A DNA stretch of 64,000 nt from Achromobacter xylosoxidans (GTDB taxonomy: Bacteria; Pseudomonadota; Gammaproteobacteria; Burkholderiales; Burkholderiaceae_B). The stretch lies in NCBI RefSeq assembly GCF_001457475.1, contig NZ_LN831029.1, forward strand, positions 4,216,001 through 4,280,000, given 5' to 3'. Position numbers and translations under genes: made by a program. Positions 53,270 to 61,502 of the stretch are shown one piece after another. Each line of letters opens with the position of its first letter. The first letter of the stretch is position 1. The notes under the pieces are model-generated. The model was not told the DNA's origin. It was given only the letters and a program-made list of their open reading frames with translations, and did no database searches.

Positions 53270-54442
53270 CTATTTCTGCGCCGGGGCCGCCTCCGCATAC
53301 GAGAATTTGCCGTTGCGCACCACGCCCATGACGCGGGCCCGTTCGTCGAAGCCCTGGTGGTTGTCCTTGGAAATATTGAGCACGCCGTTGGGCACGACCA
53401 GGTCGCGGGTGCTTTCCAGGGCGTCGCGCAGCGCGGCGCGGAACTCCGGGGTGCCGGGCTTGGCGCCGGTCTTGAGGGCGCGCGCCACGGCCGAATCCAG
53501 CAGCATCCAGGCGCCGTAGGCGTCGCCGGCGAACTGCGTCAGGGTGTTGGCGCCATACTGACGCTCGTACTTGTCGGCGAAGTCCACCGCCACCGTCTTG
53601 ACCGGGTTCGAGTCGGGCAGCTCGCGCGCCACCACGCCCGGGCCCGTGGGGAACAGCGTGCCTTCGACATCGCGCCCGCCCACCTGCAGGAATTCCAGCG
53701 TGCCGATGCCGTGGGTCTGGTAGATGGCGCCGGTGTAGCCCCGTTCGAGCAGCGTCTTCTGCGGCAGCGCCGACGGCGTGCCGGCGCCGGCGATCAGCAC
53801 GGCATCGGGCTTGGCGGCGATCACCTTGAGCACCTGGCCCACCACCGACGCGTCGGTGCGCTGGAAGCGTTCCTGCGCCACGACCTTGACGTCGTTGCCG
53901 GCGGCCGCGGAGAACTCCTTCCACCAGCTGTCGCCGTAGGAATCGGCGAAGCCGATGAAGGCCACATTCTTGAAGCCCTTTTTCTTCATGTCCTCGACCA
54001 GCACGGTCGCCATCAGCGAATCGTTCTGCGGCATCTTGAAGGCCCAGGCGCGCTTGGGGTCGGACAGCGGCTCGACGATCACGCTGGAGGCCGCCAGCGC
54101 GATCATCGGCGTGCGGGTCTCGGCCAGCACGTCCAGCGCGGCCAACGCCGCGGCGGTGGTGTTGGGACCGACGATGGCGTCGACCTTGTCTTCCGAGGTC
54201 AGCTTGCGCAGGTTCTTGACCGCGCGGCTGACGTCCGTGCCGTCGTCCAGCACCACGTAGCGCGCCGGCTCGCCGCCCAGCGTGCTGGGCCACAGGCGGA
54301 TGGCGTTGTTGGTCTGGATGCCGATCGCAGCGGCCGGGCCGGTGGTGGAGACATCCACGCCGATCACGATCTCGGCTTGGACGGACAGGGCGGGAACCGC
54401 CAGCGCGACAGCGCAGGCGTAGCGAAGGAAGAAGCGGGACAT
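53270..54442 (-). CDS. Branched-chain amino acid-type periplasmic binding protein
   Basis: This 390-residue protein has a signal peptide (MSRFFLRYACAVALAVPALS to VQAE) and the type I periplasmic-binding fold of the LivJ/LivK group: IVIGVDVSTTGPAAAIG, KVDAIVGPNTTAAAL, and GDAYGAWMLLDSAVARAL. It is an orphan, with no LivHMGF genes next to it, although a LivF/LivG pair lies at the right end of the window. It is followed by an ornithine-cyclodeaminase homologue transcribed in the same direction 37 bases upstream, so the two may share an operon. The ligand is unknown. Confidence 0.88.
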   Translation of the reverse strand: MSRFFLRYACAVALAVPALSVQAEIVIGVDVSTTGPAAAIGIQTNNAIRLWPSTLGGEPARYVVLDDGTDVSRAVKNLRKLTSEDKVDAIVGPNTTAAALAALDVLAETRTPMIALAASSVIVEPLSDPKRAWAFKMPQNDSLMATVLVEDMKKKGFKNVAFIGFADSYGDSWWKEFSAAAGNDVKVVAQERFQRTDASVVGQVLKVIAAKPDAVLIAGAGTPSALPQKTLLERGYTGAIYQTHGIGTLEFLQVGGRDVEGTLFPTGPGVVARELPDSNPVKTVAVDFADKYERQYGANTLTQFAGDAYGAWMLLDSAVARALKTGAKPGTPEFRAALRDALESTRDLVVPNGVLNISKDNHQGFDERARVMGVVRNGKFSYAEAAPAQK

Positions 54443-54479
54443 GACGACAGCTCGCAGGATGGAAAAACAGCGGATGGCG

Positions 54480-55424
54480 TTATTTTGCCTGACCGCTGCA
54501 GGCCTCGTAGACCAGCGCGGCCAGCGTCAGGTCCTCCAGCGCGCTGCCGACGGCCTTGAACACCGTCACTTCGCTCGCCTGCGTGCGGCCGGGCGCGCGT
54601 CCCAGCACCAGGTCGGTGAGATTGCCGCGGATCTCGTCGCGGGCCAGCACGCCGGCCTCGAACGCGGCCAGCAGGTCGCCCGCCTTGGTGGGCGCCTCGT
54701 CCGTGTCCACGTAGACCGTGGTGCCGTCGAAGCAGGCGGTGTCGGTCTCGATCATGTCGGGCTTGAAGCTGCCGATCAGGTCCAGGTGCGTGCCCGGGCA
54801 CAGCCAGTCGCCGCGCACCAGCGGCACGGTCGACAGCGTCGCGCAGCTGACGATGTCGGCCTGGCGCACGGCCTGTTCCAGGTCGACGGTGCTGCTGGCG
54901 TCGAAGCCCTGCTCGCGCAGCGCCGCCGCCAGCGCTTCGGCGCCGGCCGGACGCACGTTCCAGACCCACACCTTGTCGATCGGCCGCACCGTGCGCATGG
55001 CCTGCGCCACCAGCCCGGCAATGCGTCCCGAGCCGACGATGGTCAGCACCCGCGCATCCTCGCGCGCCAGGTAGGACGCGCCCAGCGCCGCCGCGCCGGC
55101 GGTGCGGAACACCGTCACCAGGTCGCCGTCCACCTGCGCCAGCGGCACGCCGGTGCGGGCGCTGTACAGGTTGTAGGTGGCGTGCAGCCCGGGCAGCGAC
55201 TGGCGCGTGTTCTCGGGAAAGATGTTGATGACCTTGACGCCGAAATACCCCTGCTCGTTCCAGGCCGGCATGATCAGCGTGGTGCCGTGCGCGCCGCCCG
55301 ACTCGATGGCGTGGACGTGGCGCGGGGGCACGTGGGCGCCCTGGCGGAACGCCTCGCGCAAGGCCGGGATCGCCGCGTCGAACGACAATGCGCGGCGGGT
55401 TTGTTCGGTGTCGATCACTACCAT
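54480..55424 (-). CDS. Ornithine cyclodeaminase / mu-crystallin family protein
   Basis: From ATG 55424 this 314-residue protein shows the family's substrate region (LIMPAWNEQGYFGVKVINIF) and the NAD-binding VLTIVGSGRIAGLVAQAMRTV with GSGRIA, followed by VWNVRPAGAEAL. Members deaminate ornithine to proline or act as imine reductases (including ectoine utilisation EutC). It sits one gene from an ectoine-type importer, which makes a EutC-like role conceivable, but the intervening LivJ-like gene is of another kind. The exact reaction is not determined. Confidence 0.85.
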   Translation of the reverse strand: MVVIDTEQTRRALSFDAAIPALREAFRQGAHVPPRHVHAIESGGAHGTTLIMPAWNEQGYFGVKVINIFPENTRQSLPGLHATYNLYSARTGVPLAQVDGDLVTVFRTAGAAALGASYLAREDARVLTIVGSGRIAGLVAQAMRTVRPIDKVWVWNVRPAGAEALAAALREQGFDASSTVDLEQAVRQADIVSCATLSTVPLVRGDWLCPGTHLDLIGSFKPDMIETDTACFDGTTVYVDTDEAPTKAGDLLAAFEAGVLARDEIRGNLTDLVLGRAPGRTQASEVTVFKAVGSALEDLTLAALVYEACSGQAK

Positions 55425-55673
55425 CTGTATCCAATGCCTGTTCGGGTTGATCCAGGGGCGAAGTGTGACGGCGCCACGCGGCGCTGGCAAGGCGGCGCAA
55501 GCGGCGGTTACATCGGCTTGCCGGATGCGGGCGCCAGGCAGGCGACGCCCCGGCGCGCGCGCCGTATCATGGTCCGTGCCCCTTCCGGCAACGCGCGCCG
55601 CCGCCAGGCGGGCCGCGCTCTCCCCCAACCGGACGCGTCCGTCGCGGGCGCGTTCCCTCAACAGGAGTCACGC

Positions 55674-56099
55674 ATGAAGAAAACCGCAACCGCCGCCTGG
55701 TCGGGCGATCTGAAAACGGGCAAGGGTACGATTTCCACGCAGAGCGGCGCGCTCAAGAACCAGCCCTACGGCTTCAATACGCGCTTCGGCGACACCCCGG
55801 GCACCAATCCCGAAGAACTGCTCGGCGCCGCGCACGCCGGCTGCTTCACCATGGCGCTGTCCAACATCCTGGGCGAAGCCGGCCTGACGGCGCAAAGCCT
55901 GGACACCAAGGCCGAGGTCACGCTCGACAAGGTCGAGGGGGGCTTTGCCATCACCGCCGTCCACCTGACCGTGGAAGCAGTGATTCCCGGCGCCAGCGCC
56001 CAGGCCTTCGAGGATGCCGCGCGCAAGGCCGAAAAGGGTTGCCCGGTCTCCAAGGTGCTCAACGCCAAGATCACCATGGACGCCAAGCTCAAGGCCTGA
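55674..56099 (+). CDS. OsmC-family peroxiredoxin
   Basis: The 141-residue protein belongs to the OsmC/Ohr family of thiol peroxidases. The two redox cysteines are in AAHAGCFTMAL and GCPVSKVL, in the usual positions; the signature ENPEELL-like NPEELLGAAHA is present. A good AGGAG site precedes ATG 55674. It detoxifies organic hydroperoxides, using Cys-dependent reduction in the cytoplasm. Upstream, 249 bases separate it from the divergent ornithine-cyclodeaminase gene. Confidence 0.93.
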   Translation: MKKTATAAWSGDLKTGKGTISTQSGALKNQPYGFNTRFGDTPGTNPEELLGAAHAGCFTMALSNILGEAGLTAQSLDTKAEVTLDKVEGGFAITAVHLTVEAVIPGASAQAFEDAARKAEKGCPVSKVLNAKITMDAKLKA

Positions 56100-56195
56100 A
56101 CGGCCGCGGCCGGCCCGCGGCACGGGCGGCGCCATTGGCCCGCCCTATCCCGCGCTTGCTGAAAATCAATTTGACGGTCATGCCCGAGAAATGGA

Positions 56196-56216
56196 AAATG
56201 AGAACCATTCTCAGGA
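56196..56216 (+). promoter_or_regulatory. Fur/Mur-like operator upstream of the Nramp gene
   Basis: TGAGAA (56199-56204) and TTCTCA (56208-56213) flank CCA in a perfect palindrome, AAAATGAGAA on the left. It resembles the metal-dependent Fur/Mur operators found before mntH genes. It ends ten bases before the start codon at 56224. Confidence 0.6.
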
Positions 56217-56223
56217 AATCACC

Positions 56224-57513
56224 ATGACCCGATTCATCTACGCGATTTCAGGCGGCAATGCGGCCTACGGCCAGGACGCCCAGGTCACCGCCAACCTGCG
56301 CCGCGTGGTCGGCTCCGGCATCCTGGTGGCGGTGGGCTACATCGATCCGGGCAACTGGGCCACCGACATCGCCGGCGGCAGCGGCTTCGGCTACGGCCTG
56401 CTGCTGGTGGTGATCGCATCGGCGATCCTGGCGCTGGGCTTCCAGGTGCTGGTCTCGCGCCTGGCGCTGGCCACCGGCGAAGACCTGGCCACCCTCACCG
56501 CCCGCCACCTGTCGCCGCGCACCGCCAAGGCGGCCTGGCTGGCCGGCGAGGCCGCCATCCTGGCCACCGCGCTGGCCGAACTCATCGGCGGCGCCATCGC
56601 GCTGCGCCTGCTGTTCAACCTGCCGCTGCTGGGCGGCGTGGCCGTCACCGGCGTCGGCACCTTCGCCGTGCTGGCCCTGACGCGCGGCAACGCCGACCGC
56701 CACGAGCGCGTCATCGCCGTGCTGCTGTCGATCGTGGCGGCCTCGTTCGTGTTCCTCCTGTTCAAGGCCAATCCCGCCTGGACCGACGTCGCCCACGGCA
56801 TGGCGCGCACCGGGCAGGCACTGCGCGATCCGCAGGGCTTCCTGATCGCGCTGGGCATCCTGGGCGCGACCCTGATGCCGCACAACCTCTACCTGCACTC
56901 CGGTTCGCTGGCGCAACGCGCCCGCGTGCTGCCGGCCGACGCGCGCGACCTGGCCATGCGCGTGGCGCGCAACGACACCGTGCTGTCGCTGGGCGTGGCC
57001 ATGCTGATCAACTCGGCCATCATGATCGTCGCCGCGGCCTCGCTGTCCGGCTCCGGCATCATCGTCTCCAGCCTGGACGACGCCCATGCCGTGATCGGCC
57101 AGACTTTCGGCATCGGCGCCGCCATCGTGTTCGCGATCGCGCTGTACGCGGCGGGCCAAAGCTCCACCATCACCGGCGTGCTGGCCGGCCGCATGCTGTC
57201 GCAAGGCTTCCAGATCAACAGCGGCTGGTCCGACCGCCGCCGCGCGCTGGCCACCCGGCTGATCGCCGGCGCCGTGGCCGCCGCCCTGCTGGCCTTCACC
57301 GGCGGCCAGGACCCGGACCAGTTGCTGGTGCTGAGCCAGGTCATCCTGAGCCTGGCCCTGCCTTTCGCGCTGGGTCCGCTGGTGGTGCTGGCCCGCCGCA
57401 GGCAGGTGATGGGCCGCCACGTATTGCGCGGCGCCTGGGCCTGGGCGGCCGTGGTCGCCACCGTTGGCATCATCCTGCTGGACGGCTACCTGCTGGTGGA
57501 CATGGTGCTGTGA
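56224..57513 (+). CDS. mntH-like: Nramp-family divalent metal transporter
   Basis: The 429-residue protein is an 11-helix Mn2+/Fe2+ proton symporter of the Nramp family. The metal-binding motifs are GYIDPGNW (near residue 40) and LMPHNLYLHSG (near 220). I start at ATG 56224, after an AGGAAA site. An upstream ATG at 56191 overlaps the palindromic operator and is less likely. A Fur/Mur-like site in the leader suggests metal-responsive control. It ends just before a leftward oxidoreductase. Confidence 0.93.
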   Translation: MTRFIYAISGGNAAYGQDAQVTANLRRVVGSGILVAVGYIDPGNWATDIAGGSGFGYGLLLVVIASAILALGFQVLVSRLALATGEDLATLTARHLSPRTAKAAWLAGEAAILATALAELIGGAIALRLLFNLPLLGGVAVTGVGTFAVLALTRGNADRHERVIAVLLSIVAASFVFLLFKANPAWTDVAHGMARTGQALRDPQGFLIALGILGATLMPHNLYLHSGSLAQRARVLPADARDLAMRVARNDTVLSLGVAMLINSAIMIVAAASLSGSGIIVSSLDDAHAVIGQTFGIGAAIVFAIALYAAGQSSTITGVLAGRMLSQGFQINSGWSDRRRALATRLIAGAVAAALLAFTGGQDPDQLLVLSQVILSLALPFALGPLVVLARRRQVMGRHVLRGAWAWAAVVATVGIILLDGYLLVDMVL

Positions 57514-57516
57514 TCC

Positions 57517-58566
57517 TCACCAGCGGCCGTCGCGCGGGGCCGGCCCCGGCAGCGACGGAAAATGCGGCAGCACCTCCTCGGCCAGCTCATGGATGATCTC
57601 GGCCGCCGGCCGTTCCGAGAACTGGATGCCCAGGGCCACGTGGTTCACCCCGGCGGCCTGCCACTCCCGCAACAACGCGATCAAGCCGTTCCTGCCCGTG
57701 CGCAACACGAAGCCGCCCTGCAGCGGCGTGCGCGGATGGTCGGGGTCGTCGACCAGATCCAGCCACTCGTTGGTCATGTGCGGCCGGAAACCGCCGTCCG
57801 GTATGCCCTGGCGCCAGATGCGGATCTTGTCGGCAAGCCGCGCCGGCCCGCTCTTGTCGTGCGACGGGCCGGGATAGCTCAACCAGCCGTCCGCATGTTC
57901 GCTGATCCACGCCGGCGACTGGCCGGAGCCGCCCGTCACCATCAGCGGGATCACGCCCGTTGCCGGCTTGGGCAGCAACAGCGTGCCGCTCAGGGTGCGG
58001 CCCAACGGCGATTCGATGGTGCCGCCCGCGCTGCCCAGCAGCCGCCGGAAGTACGCCACCGCATCGCGGAAGCGCTCGGCCCGCTGCTCGTGTTCGATGC
58101 CATAGGCCGGAAACTCCGAGGGCCGGTCGCCCGAGGCGATGCCCATCACCAGCCGGCCGCCCGACAACTGGTCGATGGTGGCGGCGGCCTTGGCCAGGTC
58201 GATCGGATGGCGCAACGAGAAAATGGCGCTGCCGGTGGCCAGCGCGATCGAACGGGTTCGGGCCGCCAGGAACGACAGGTAGGTGAAGGGATCGAACACC
58301 TGTCCGGCATCGCCGAAGCCCAGGTCCATCAAGGGCACGTCCCGTACCCAGACGGCGGCAAAGCCGAGCCGGTCGATCTCGGTCACGAGCTCCGACTGCC
58401 CCGCCAGCACCTGCATGTCGCCGTTGTAGAAGCGCAGCGGCAGGAACATGCCGAGGGTGAGCTGGCCGGGCGCGAACATGCGGCAATAACCCGGATGGGC
58501 GGCGAACGCCGGCGCGGAAGCGCCGGTGGGGATGGATACGGAGGACGTCGTGGTGGATTCAAGCAT
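57517..58566 (-). CDS. LLM-class flavin-dependent oxidoreductase
   Basis: This 349-residue protein (start ATG 58566, after GGAAACGC) has the luciferase-like TIM barrel: TLGMFLPLRFYN, RTRSIALATGSAIFSLRHP, GRLVMGIASGDRPSEF and GVIPLMVTGGSGQSPAW. The family oxidises or reduces substrates with FMN or F420; without a partner reductase here the reaction is open. It follows a GST gene (26-base gap) in the same direction and is likely cotranscribed, divergent from the LysR gene. The two may handle a xenobiotic or sulfur compound. Confidence 0.9.
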   Translation of the reverse strand: MLESTTTSSVSIPTGASAPAFAAHPGYCRMFAPGQLTLGMFLPLRFYNGDMQVLAGQSELVTEIDRLGFAAVWVRDVPLMDLGFGDAGQVFDPFTYLSFLAARTRSIALATGSAIFSLRHPIDLAKAAATIDQLSGGRLVMGIASGDRPSEFPAYGIEHEQRAERFRDAVAYFRRLLGSAGGTIESPLGRTLSGTLLLPKPATGVIPLMVTGGSGQSPAWISEHADGWLSYPGPSHDKSGPARLADKIRIWRQGIPDGGFRPHMTNEWLDLVDDPDHPRTPLQGGFVLRTGRNGLIALLREWQAAGVNHVALGIQFSERPAAEIIHELAEEVLPHFPSLPGPAPRDGRW

Positions 58567-58591
58567 TTTGCGTTTCCATGATTGAGCAGGT

Positions 58592-59215
58592 TCAGGCGCC
58601 GACGGCCGGCGCGGGCAAGGTGACGCCACGCTGGACCGCCGGCCGGGCGGCGATGCGTTCGTGCCACGCGCTCAAATGGGCGTGGGCGCTGAAATCGAAG
58701 CCGACGATGCGGGCGATATGGGTCCAGCCGAAGTGCGCGATATCGGCAATCGAATAGTCTTCGCCCGCGACATGGGAATGCCGCGCCAGCTGCCCGTCGA
58801 GCACGCCGAACGCGGCGTCGCACAGGCCGCGGTAGCGTTCGATCGCCTCGGGCTGCGGGGTGGCGGAGAAAATCTCGAAGTGCACGCGCTGGCCGATGAT
58901 GGGACCGACGCTGGCCGCATGGAACATCAGCCACTGGATCGCTTGCCAGCGCGCCGGGGGATCGATCGGCAACAACTGGCGCGTCTTGTCGGCCAGGTAC
59001 AGCAGGATCGCCGCCGACTCGAACAGGGTGATGCCGGTGGCATGGTCGACCAGCACCGGGATGCGGCCGTGCGGATTGAGCCGCAGGAATGCCGGCCGCC
59101 GGTTTTCCCCCGCGTCGATATGCACGTGCCTGAGGGTATAGGGCAGGCCCAGCTCCTCCAGCGCGATGGTGATCTTGAAACCATTGGGGGAGCTGTCGGT
59201 ATACAGGTCGATCAT
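58592..59215 (-). CDS. Glutathione S-transferase family protein
   Basis: The 207-residue protein has the thioredoxin-fold N-terminal domain (DLYTDSSPNGFKITIALEEL, with the Ser/Pro-type G-site) and the helical C-terminal domain (about residues 88-200, SIADIAHFGW). The ESAAILLYLADK motif matches the gamma-Glu binding site. Members conjugate glutathione or reduce disulfides such as in Ure2p-like/YfcG enzymes. It starts at ATG 59215 and is the first gene of the pair with the LLM oxidoreductase. It diverges from the LysR gene over 177 bases with an inverted repeat. Confidence 0.92.
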   Translation of the reverse strand: MIDLYTDSSPNGFKITIALEELGLPYTLRHVHIDAGENRRPAFLRLNPHGRIPVLVDHATGITLFESAAILLYLADKTRQLLPIDPPARWQAIQWLMFHAASVGPIIGQRVHFEIFSATPQPEAIERYRGLCDAAFGVLDGQLARHSHVAGEDYSIADIAHFGWTHIARIVGFDFSAHAHLSAWHERIAARPAVQRGVTLPAPAVGA

Positions 59216-59282
59216 GGCTGTGCCCCGACCTGGACAGGCTGCCGGACACGGGCTGCAGGGGTCATCAAAGCGATCCTCTCGG

Positions 59283-59388
59283 TTTAGTTTTCGTGGCGTC
59301 GGAAATTCAAGCCGACCGCGCCATGATGGCAACAAGCTCCTATAATCAGAAGCGATGATTTCTGCCCTCATGCTTTAGAAAAACTAAA
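59283..59388. promoter_or_regulatory. Widely spaced inverted repeat between GST and LysR genes
   Basis: TTTAGTTTT (59283-59291) and AAAACTAAA (59380-59388) are perfect inverted repeats 88 bp apart in the intergenic region. The right copy lies just before the LysR start. LysR proteins often bind two separated sites, so this may be their pair. Confidence 0.5.
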
Positions 59389-59392
59389 CTCG

Positions 59393-60277
59393 ATGTCCTC
59401 CGTCCCGCTTCAGACCCTGCGCACCTTCGTCGAAGTCGGCCAACGCGGCAGCATCAAGGCCGCGGCCCAGGCGCTGCACGTCACCCCGGGCGCGATCAGC
59501 CAGCAGATCCGCCTGCTGGAAGACCGCGTCGGCCTGGCGCTGTTCACCCGCGAACGCCAGGGCCTGCGCCTGACGCCGGCCGGCGCCACGCTGCATCCCG
59601 CCCTGTTGCAGGCCTTCGCGCAGATCGACCAGGCCATGGCGGCGCTGGAGGCCAGCAAGGGGCAACACACCTTGACCATCAGCACGGTCGCCACCTTCGC
59701 CGCCTCGTGGCTGGTGCCGCGGCTGGGCGCGTTCAAGCAATTGCATCCCGGAATCGAGATCCGCGTGGAGGCAACCTCGGCATTGACCGACCTGCGCCGC
59801 GACCGGGTCGATGTCGCCCTGCGCCACGGCCTGGGCGACTACCCGGGACTGGAAAGCGTGCGCCTGATGGCGCCGGTGCTGGTGCCCGTGGCCAGTCCGC
59901 AACTGGTCGCGCCGGGCGCGATCCGCGAACCCGCCGACTGCCTGGATTACCCGCTATTGCATGACTCGGACCGCGCCGACTGGCCGCTGTGGCTGGCGGC
60001 CAGCGGCGTGGCGGCGGATGCGCGCGCCGAACGCGGCAATGCCTTCGAGGATGACTTCCTGCTGATCCGCGCGGCGGAATCCGGCCAGGGGCTGGCCCTG
60101 GTGCCGCAGCAGTACGCGCAGCAGGAGATCGCCGCCGGCCGGCTGGCGCAGGTGCTGGACAAGCCGTGGCCGGCGCGATTCGCCTACTACGCCGTCACCG
60201 TGCCGGGCGCGGCCGAACGGCCGGAAGTCAGGGCCTTCCTGGATTGGATCATCGACGCCGCGGCGGGCACGGCCTGA
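59393..60277 (+). CDS. LysR-family transcriptional regulator
   Basis: The 294-residue protein has an N-terminal winged helix (LQTLRTFVEVGQRGSIKAAA, with QALHVTPGAISQQIRLLED) and a C-terminal effector-binding domain typical of the GcvA-like branch (residues 90-290). It is transcribed divergently from the GST-LLM pair, which it probably controls. No other clear target is adjacent. The gene ends at a convergent terminator. Confidence 0.92.
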   Translation: MSSVPLQTLRTFVEVGQRGSIKAAAQALHVTPGAISQQIRLLEDRVGLALFTRERQGLRLTPAGATLHPALLQAFAQIDQAMAALEASKGQHTLTISTVATFAASWLVPRLGAFKQLHPGIEIRVEATSALTDLRRDRVDVALRHGLGDYPGLESVRLMAPVLVPVASPQLVAPGAIREPADCLDYPLLHDSDRADWPLWLAASGVAADARAERGNAFEDDFLLIRAAESGQGLALVPQQYAQQEIAAGRLAQVLDKPWPARFAYYAVTVPGAAERPEVRAFLDWIIDAAAGTA

Positions 60278-60291
60278 AGGCTGTCGGGCAT

Positions 60292-60321
60292 AAAAAAACG
60301 CCAGCGAAAGCTGGCGTTTTT
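60292..60321. terminator. Bidirectional terminator after the LysR gene
   Basis: A seven-A tract, ACGCCAGC, a GAAA loop, GCTGGCGT and T residues form a perfect hairpin between the convergent LysR gene and a small leftward gene. Confidence 0.9.
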
Positions 60322-60342
60322 CTCCTGGCGCGGATGCGCCGC

Positions 60343-60564
60343 TCAACGGTGGGCGGAAATCACAGGATGCTGGCGGCGGCCGGCGTCCATGTCGTGCAGC
60401 ACTTCACCGATGGCGCCGCCGAACCGGCGCATGCGCAGCTTGAGCCGGCGCCAGCCCGAGCGCGAGAACGGCCCGGACAGGGTTTCCGCCTTGATGGCCT
60501 CGCGGATCAAGGACTGCTCCAGCGCATCCGACATGCGGGCATTTTTCAACGCGGTATCGCTCAT
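60343..60564 (-). CDS. Small basic protein of unknown function
   Basis: The 73-residue product starts at ATG 60564 with a strong AAGGAGAG site. It begins MSDTALKNARMSDALEQSLI and has a basic, helical centre (SGWRRLKLRMRRFGG) and a His-containing tail. No signal peptide or membrane helix is seen. The size, charge and strong translation signal suggest a small regulatory or DNA-associated protein, but no family is recognised. It stands alone. Confidence 0.7.
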   Translation of the reverse strand: MSDTALKNARMSDALEQSLIREAIKAETLSGPFSRSGWRRLKLRMRRFGGAIGEVLHDMDAGRRQHPVISAHR

Positions 60565-60740
60565 GATTCTCTCCTTGAGAAAGCGCGATGGGGAACAACA
60601 CGAATTCATCTTAGATCCGTGGTTGCTGCGTTGCAATAAAAATGCCTAGCATTATTTTCGGCGTTGCGAAATGGGTACAAACACCACCACATCGGTGCAT
60701 CCGGCACCGTATCCGGCACCATTATTGTGCATCGCAGCAA

Positions 60741-61370
60741 TCAACGGCGGCCGAGATGAGCGTCGATCATCATGTCCGCCATGTCCGCCACCCGGCCGGC
60801 CGGCCCACCCTCGCCGAACAACTGGCTCGACACGAAGGCGCCTTCGATCAGGAGCAGCAAGCCGTCGCCCAGGGCCTGGGCATCGGGCGCGCCCATTTCG
60901 GCCGCCATCGCGGTCAGGCGCCGGCGCAGTTCCAGCTTGTGCGCGACGGCGACTTCCCGCGCCGGATGGCCGGCCTCCGGATACTCGACCGCCGCGTTGG
61001 TCAGGCCGCAGCCCCGATAGCCGCTTTGCACCGCCCGCACGCTCAGGCCCGACAGGTAGGCGCGCAGTTGCGCCTGCGGGTCGCCCGGGTGGGCATCGCA
61101 GGCGGCGTTGAAACGCGCCCAGAATTCGGCGTCGTAGTCGCGCAGATAGGCCGCCGCCAACTCGTCCTTGGACGAGAAGCTGCGATACAGGCTGGGCTTG
61201 GTGACGCCGGCCTGGTTGACGATGGCGTCCACCCCCACCGCGCGGATGCCGTCGCGGTAGAACATCTCGCGCGCCGTCTGGCGGATGCGGTCGGCCGCCA
61301 GGGGCGGCTTGGCGGCGGGTGTGGCGGCAGATTTGACGTCGTTGCCGCCCGCGGGGGATTTGCTGGCCAT
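60741..61370 (-). CDS. TetR-family transcriptional repressor
   Basis: The 209-residue protein has an N-terminal helix-turn-helix (about residues 28-70, with GVDAIVNQAGVTKPSLYRSF) and a helical ligand-binding domain. It is divergent from an MFS efflux gene and two perfect 18-bp inverted operators lie between them. The first 25 residues form a flexible, Ala/Lys-rich extension. The likely role is to repress the transporter until a drug or metabolite binds. Confidence 0.92.
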   Translation of the reverse strand: MASKSPAGGNDVKSAATPAAKPPLAADRIRQTAREMFYRDGIRAVGVDAIVNQAGVTKPSLYRSFSSKDELAAAYLRDYDAEFWARFNAACDAHPGDPQAQLRAYLSGLSVRAVQSGYRGCGLTNAAVEYPEAGHPAREVAVAHKLELRRRLTAMAAEMGAPDAQALGDGLLLLIEGAFVSSQLFGEGGPAGRVADMADMMIDAHLGRR

Positions 61371-61441
61371 TCGAAAACTCCTTGCTGAGACCGGTCGTCA
61401 TACGCCGGCAGCCCTGAAAACCGGCCGTCAGAAAATATCGC

Positions 61442-61471
61442 TTGACGGCGTTACTGACCGGTACGTACCAT
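61442..61471 (+). promoter_or_regulatory. Candidate sigma-70 promoter of the MFS gene
   Basis: TTGACG (61442-61447) and TACCAT (61466-61471) are spaced by 18 bp. The left operator repeat sits between the two boxes, so TetR binding would block RNA polymerase directly. Confidence 0.5.
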
Positions 61472-61502
61472 TCGCAGACCCAATTACGTACCGGTCAGTA
61501 AC
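61450..61502. promoter_or_regulatory. TetR operator: perfect 18-bp inverted repeat
   Basis: GTTACTGACCGGTACGTA (61450-61467) and TACGTACCGGTCAGTAAC (61485-61502) are exact inverted copies 17 bp apart. Each copy is itself a pseudo-palindrome around ACCGGT, so each could hold one TetR dimer. The right copy ends at the base before the MFS start codon. Confidence 0.85.
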
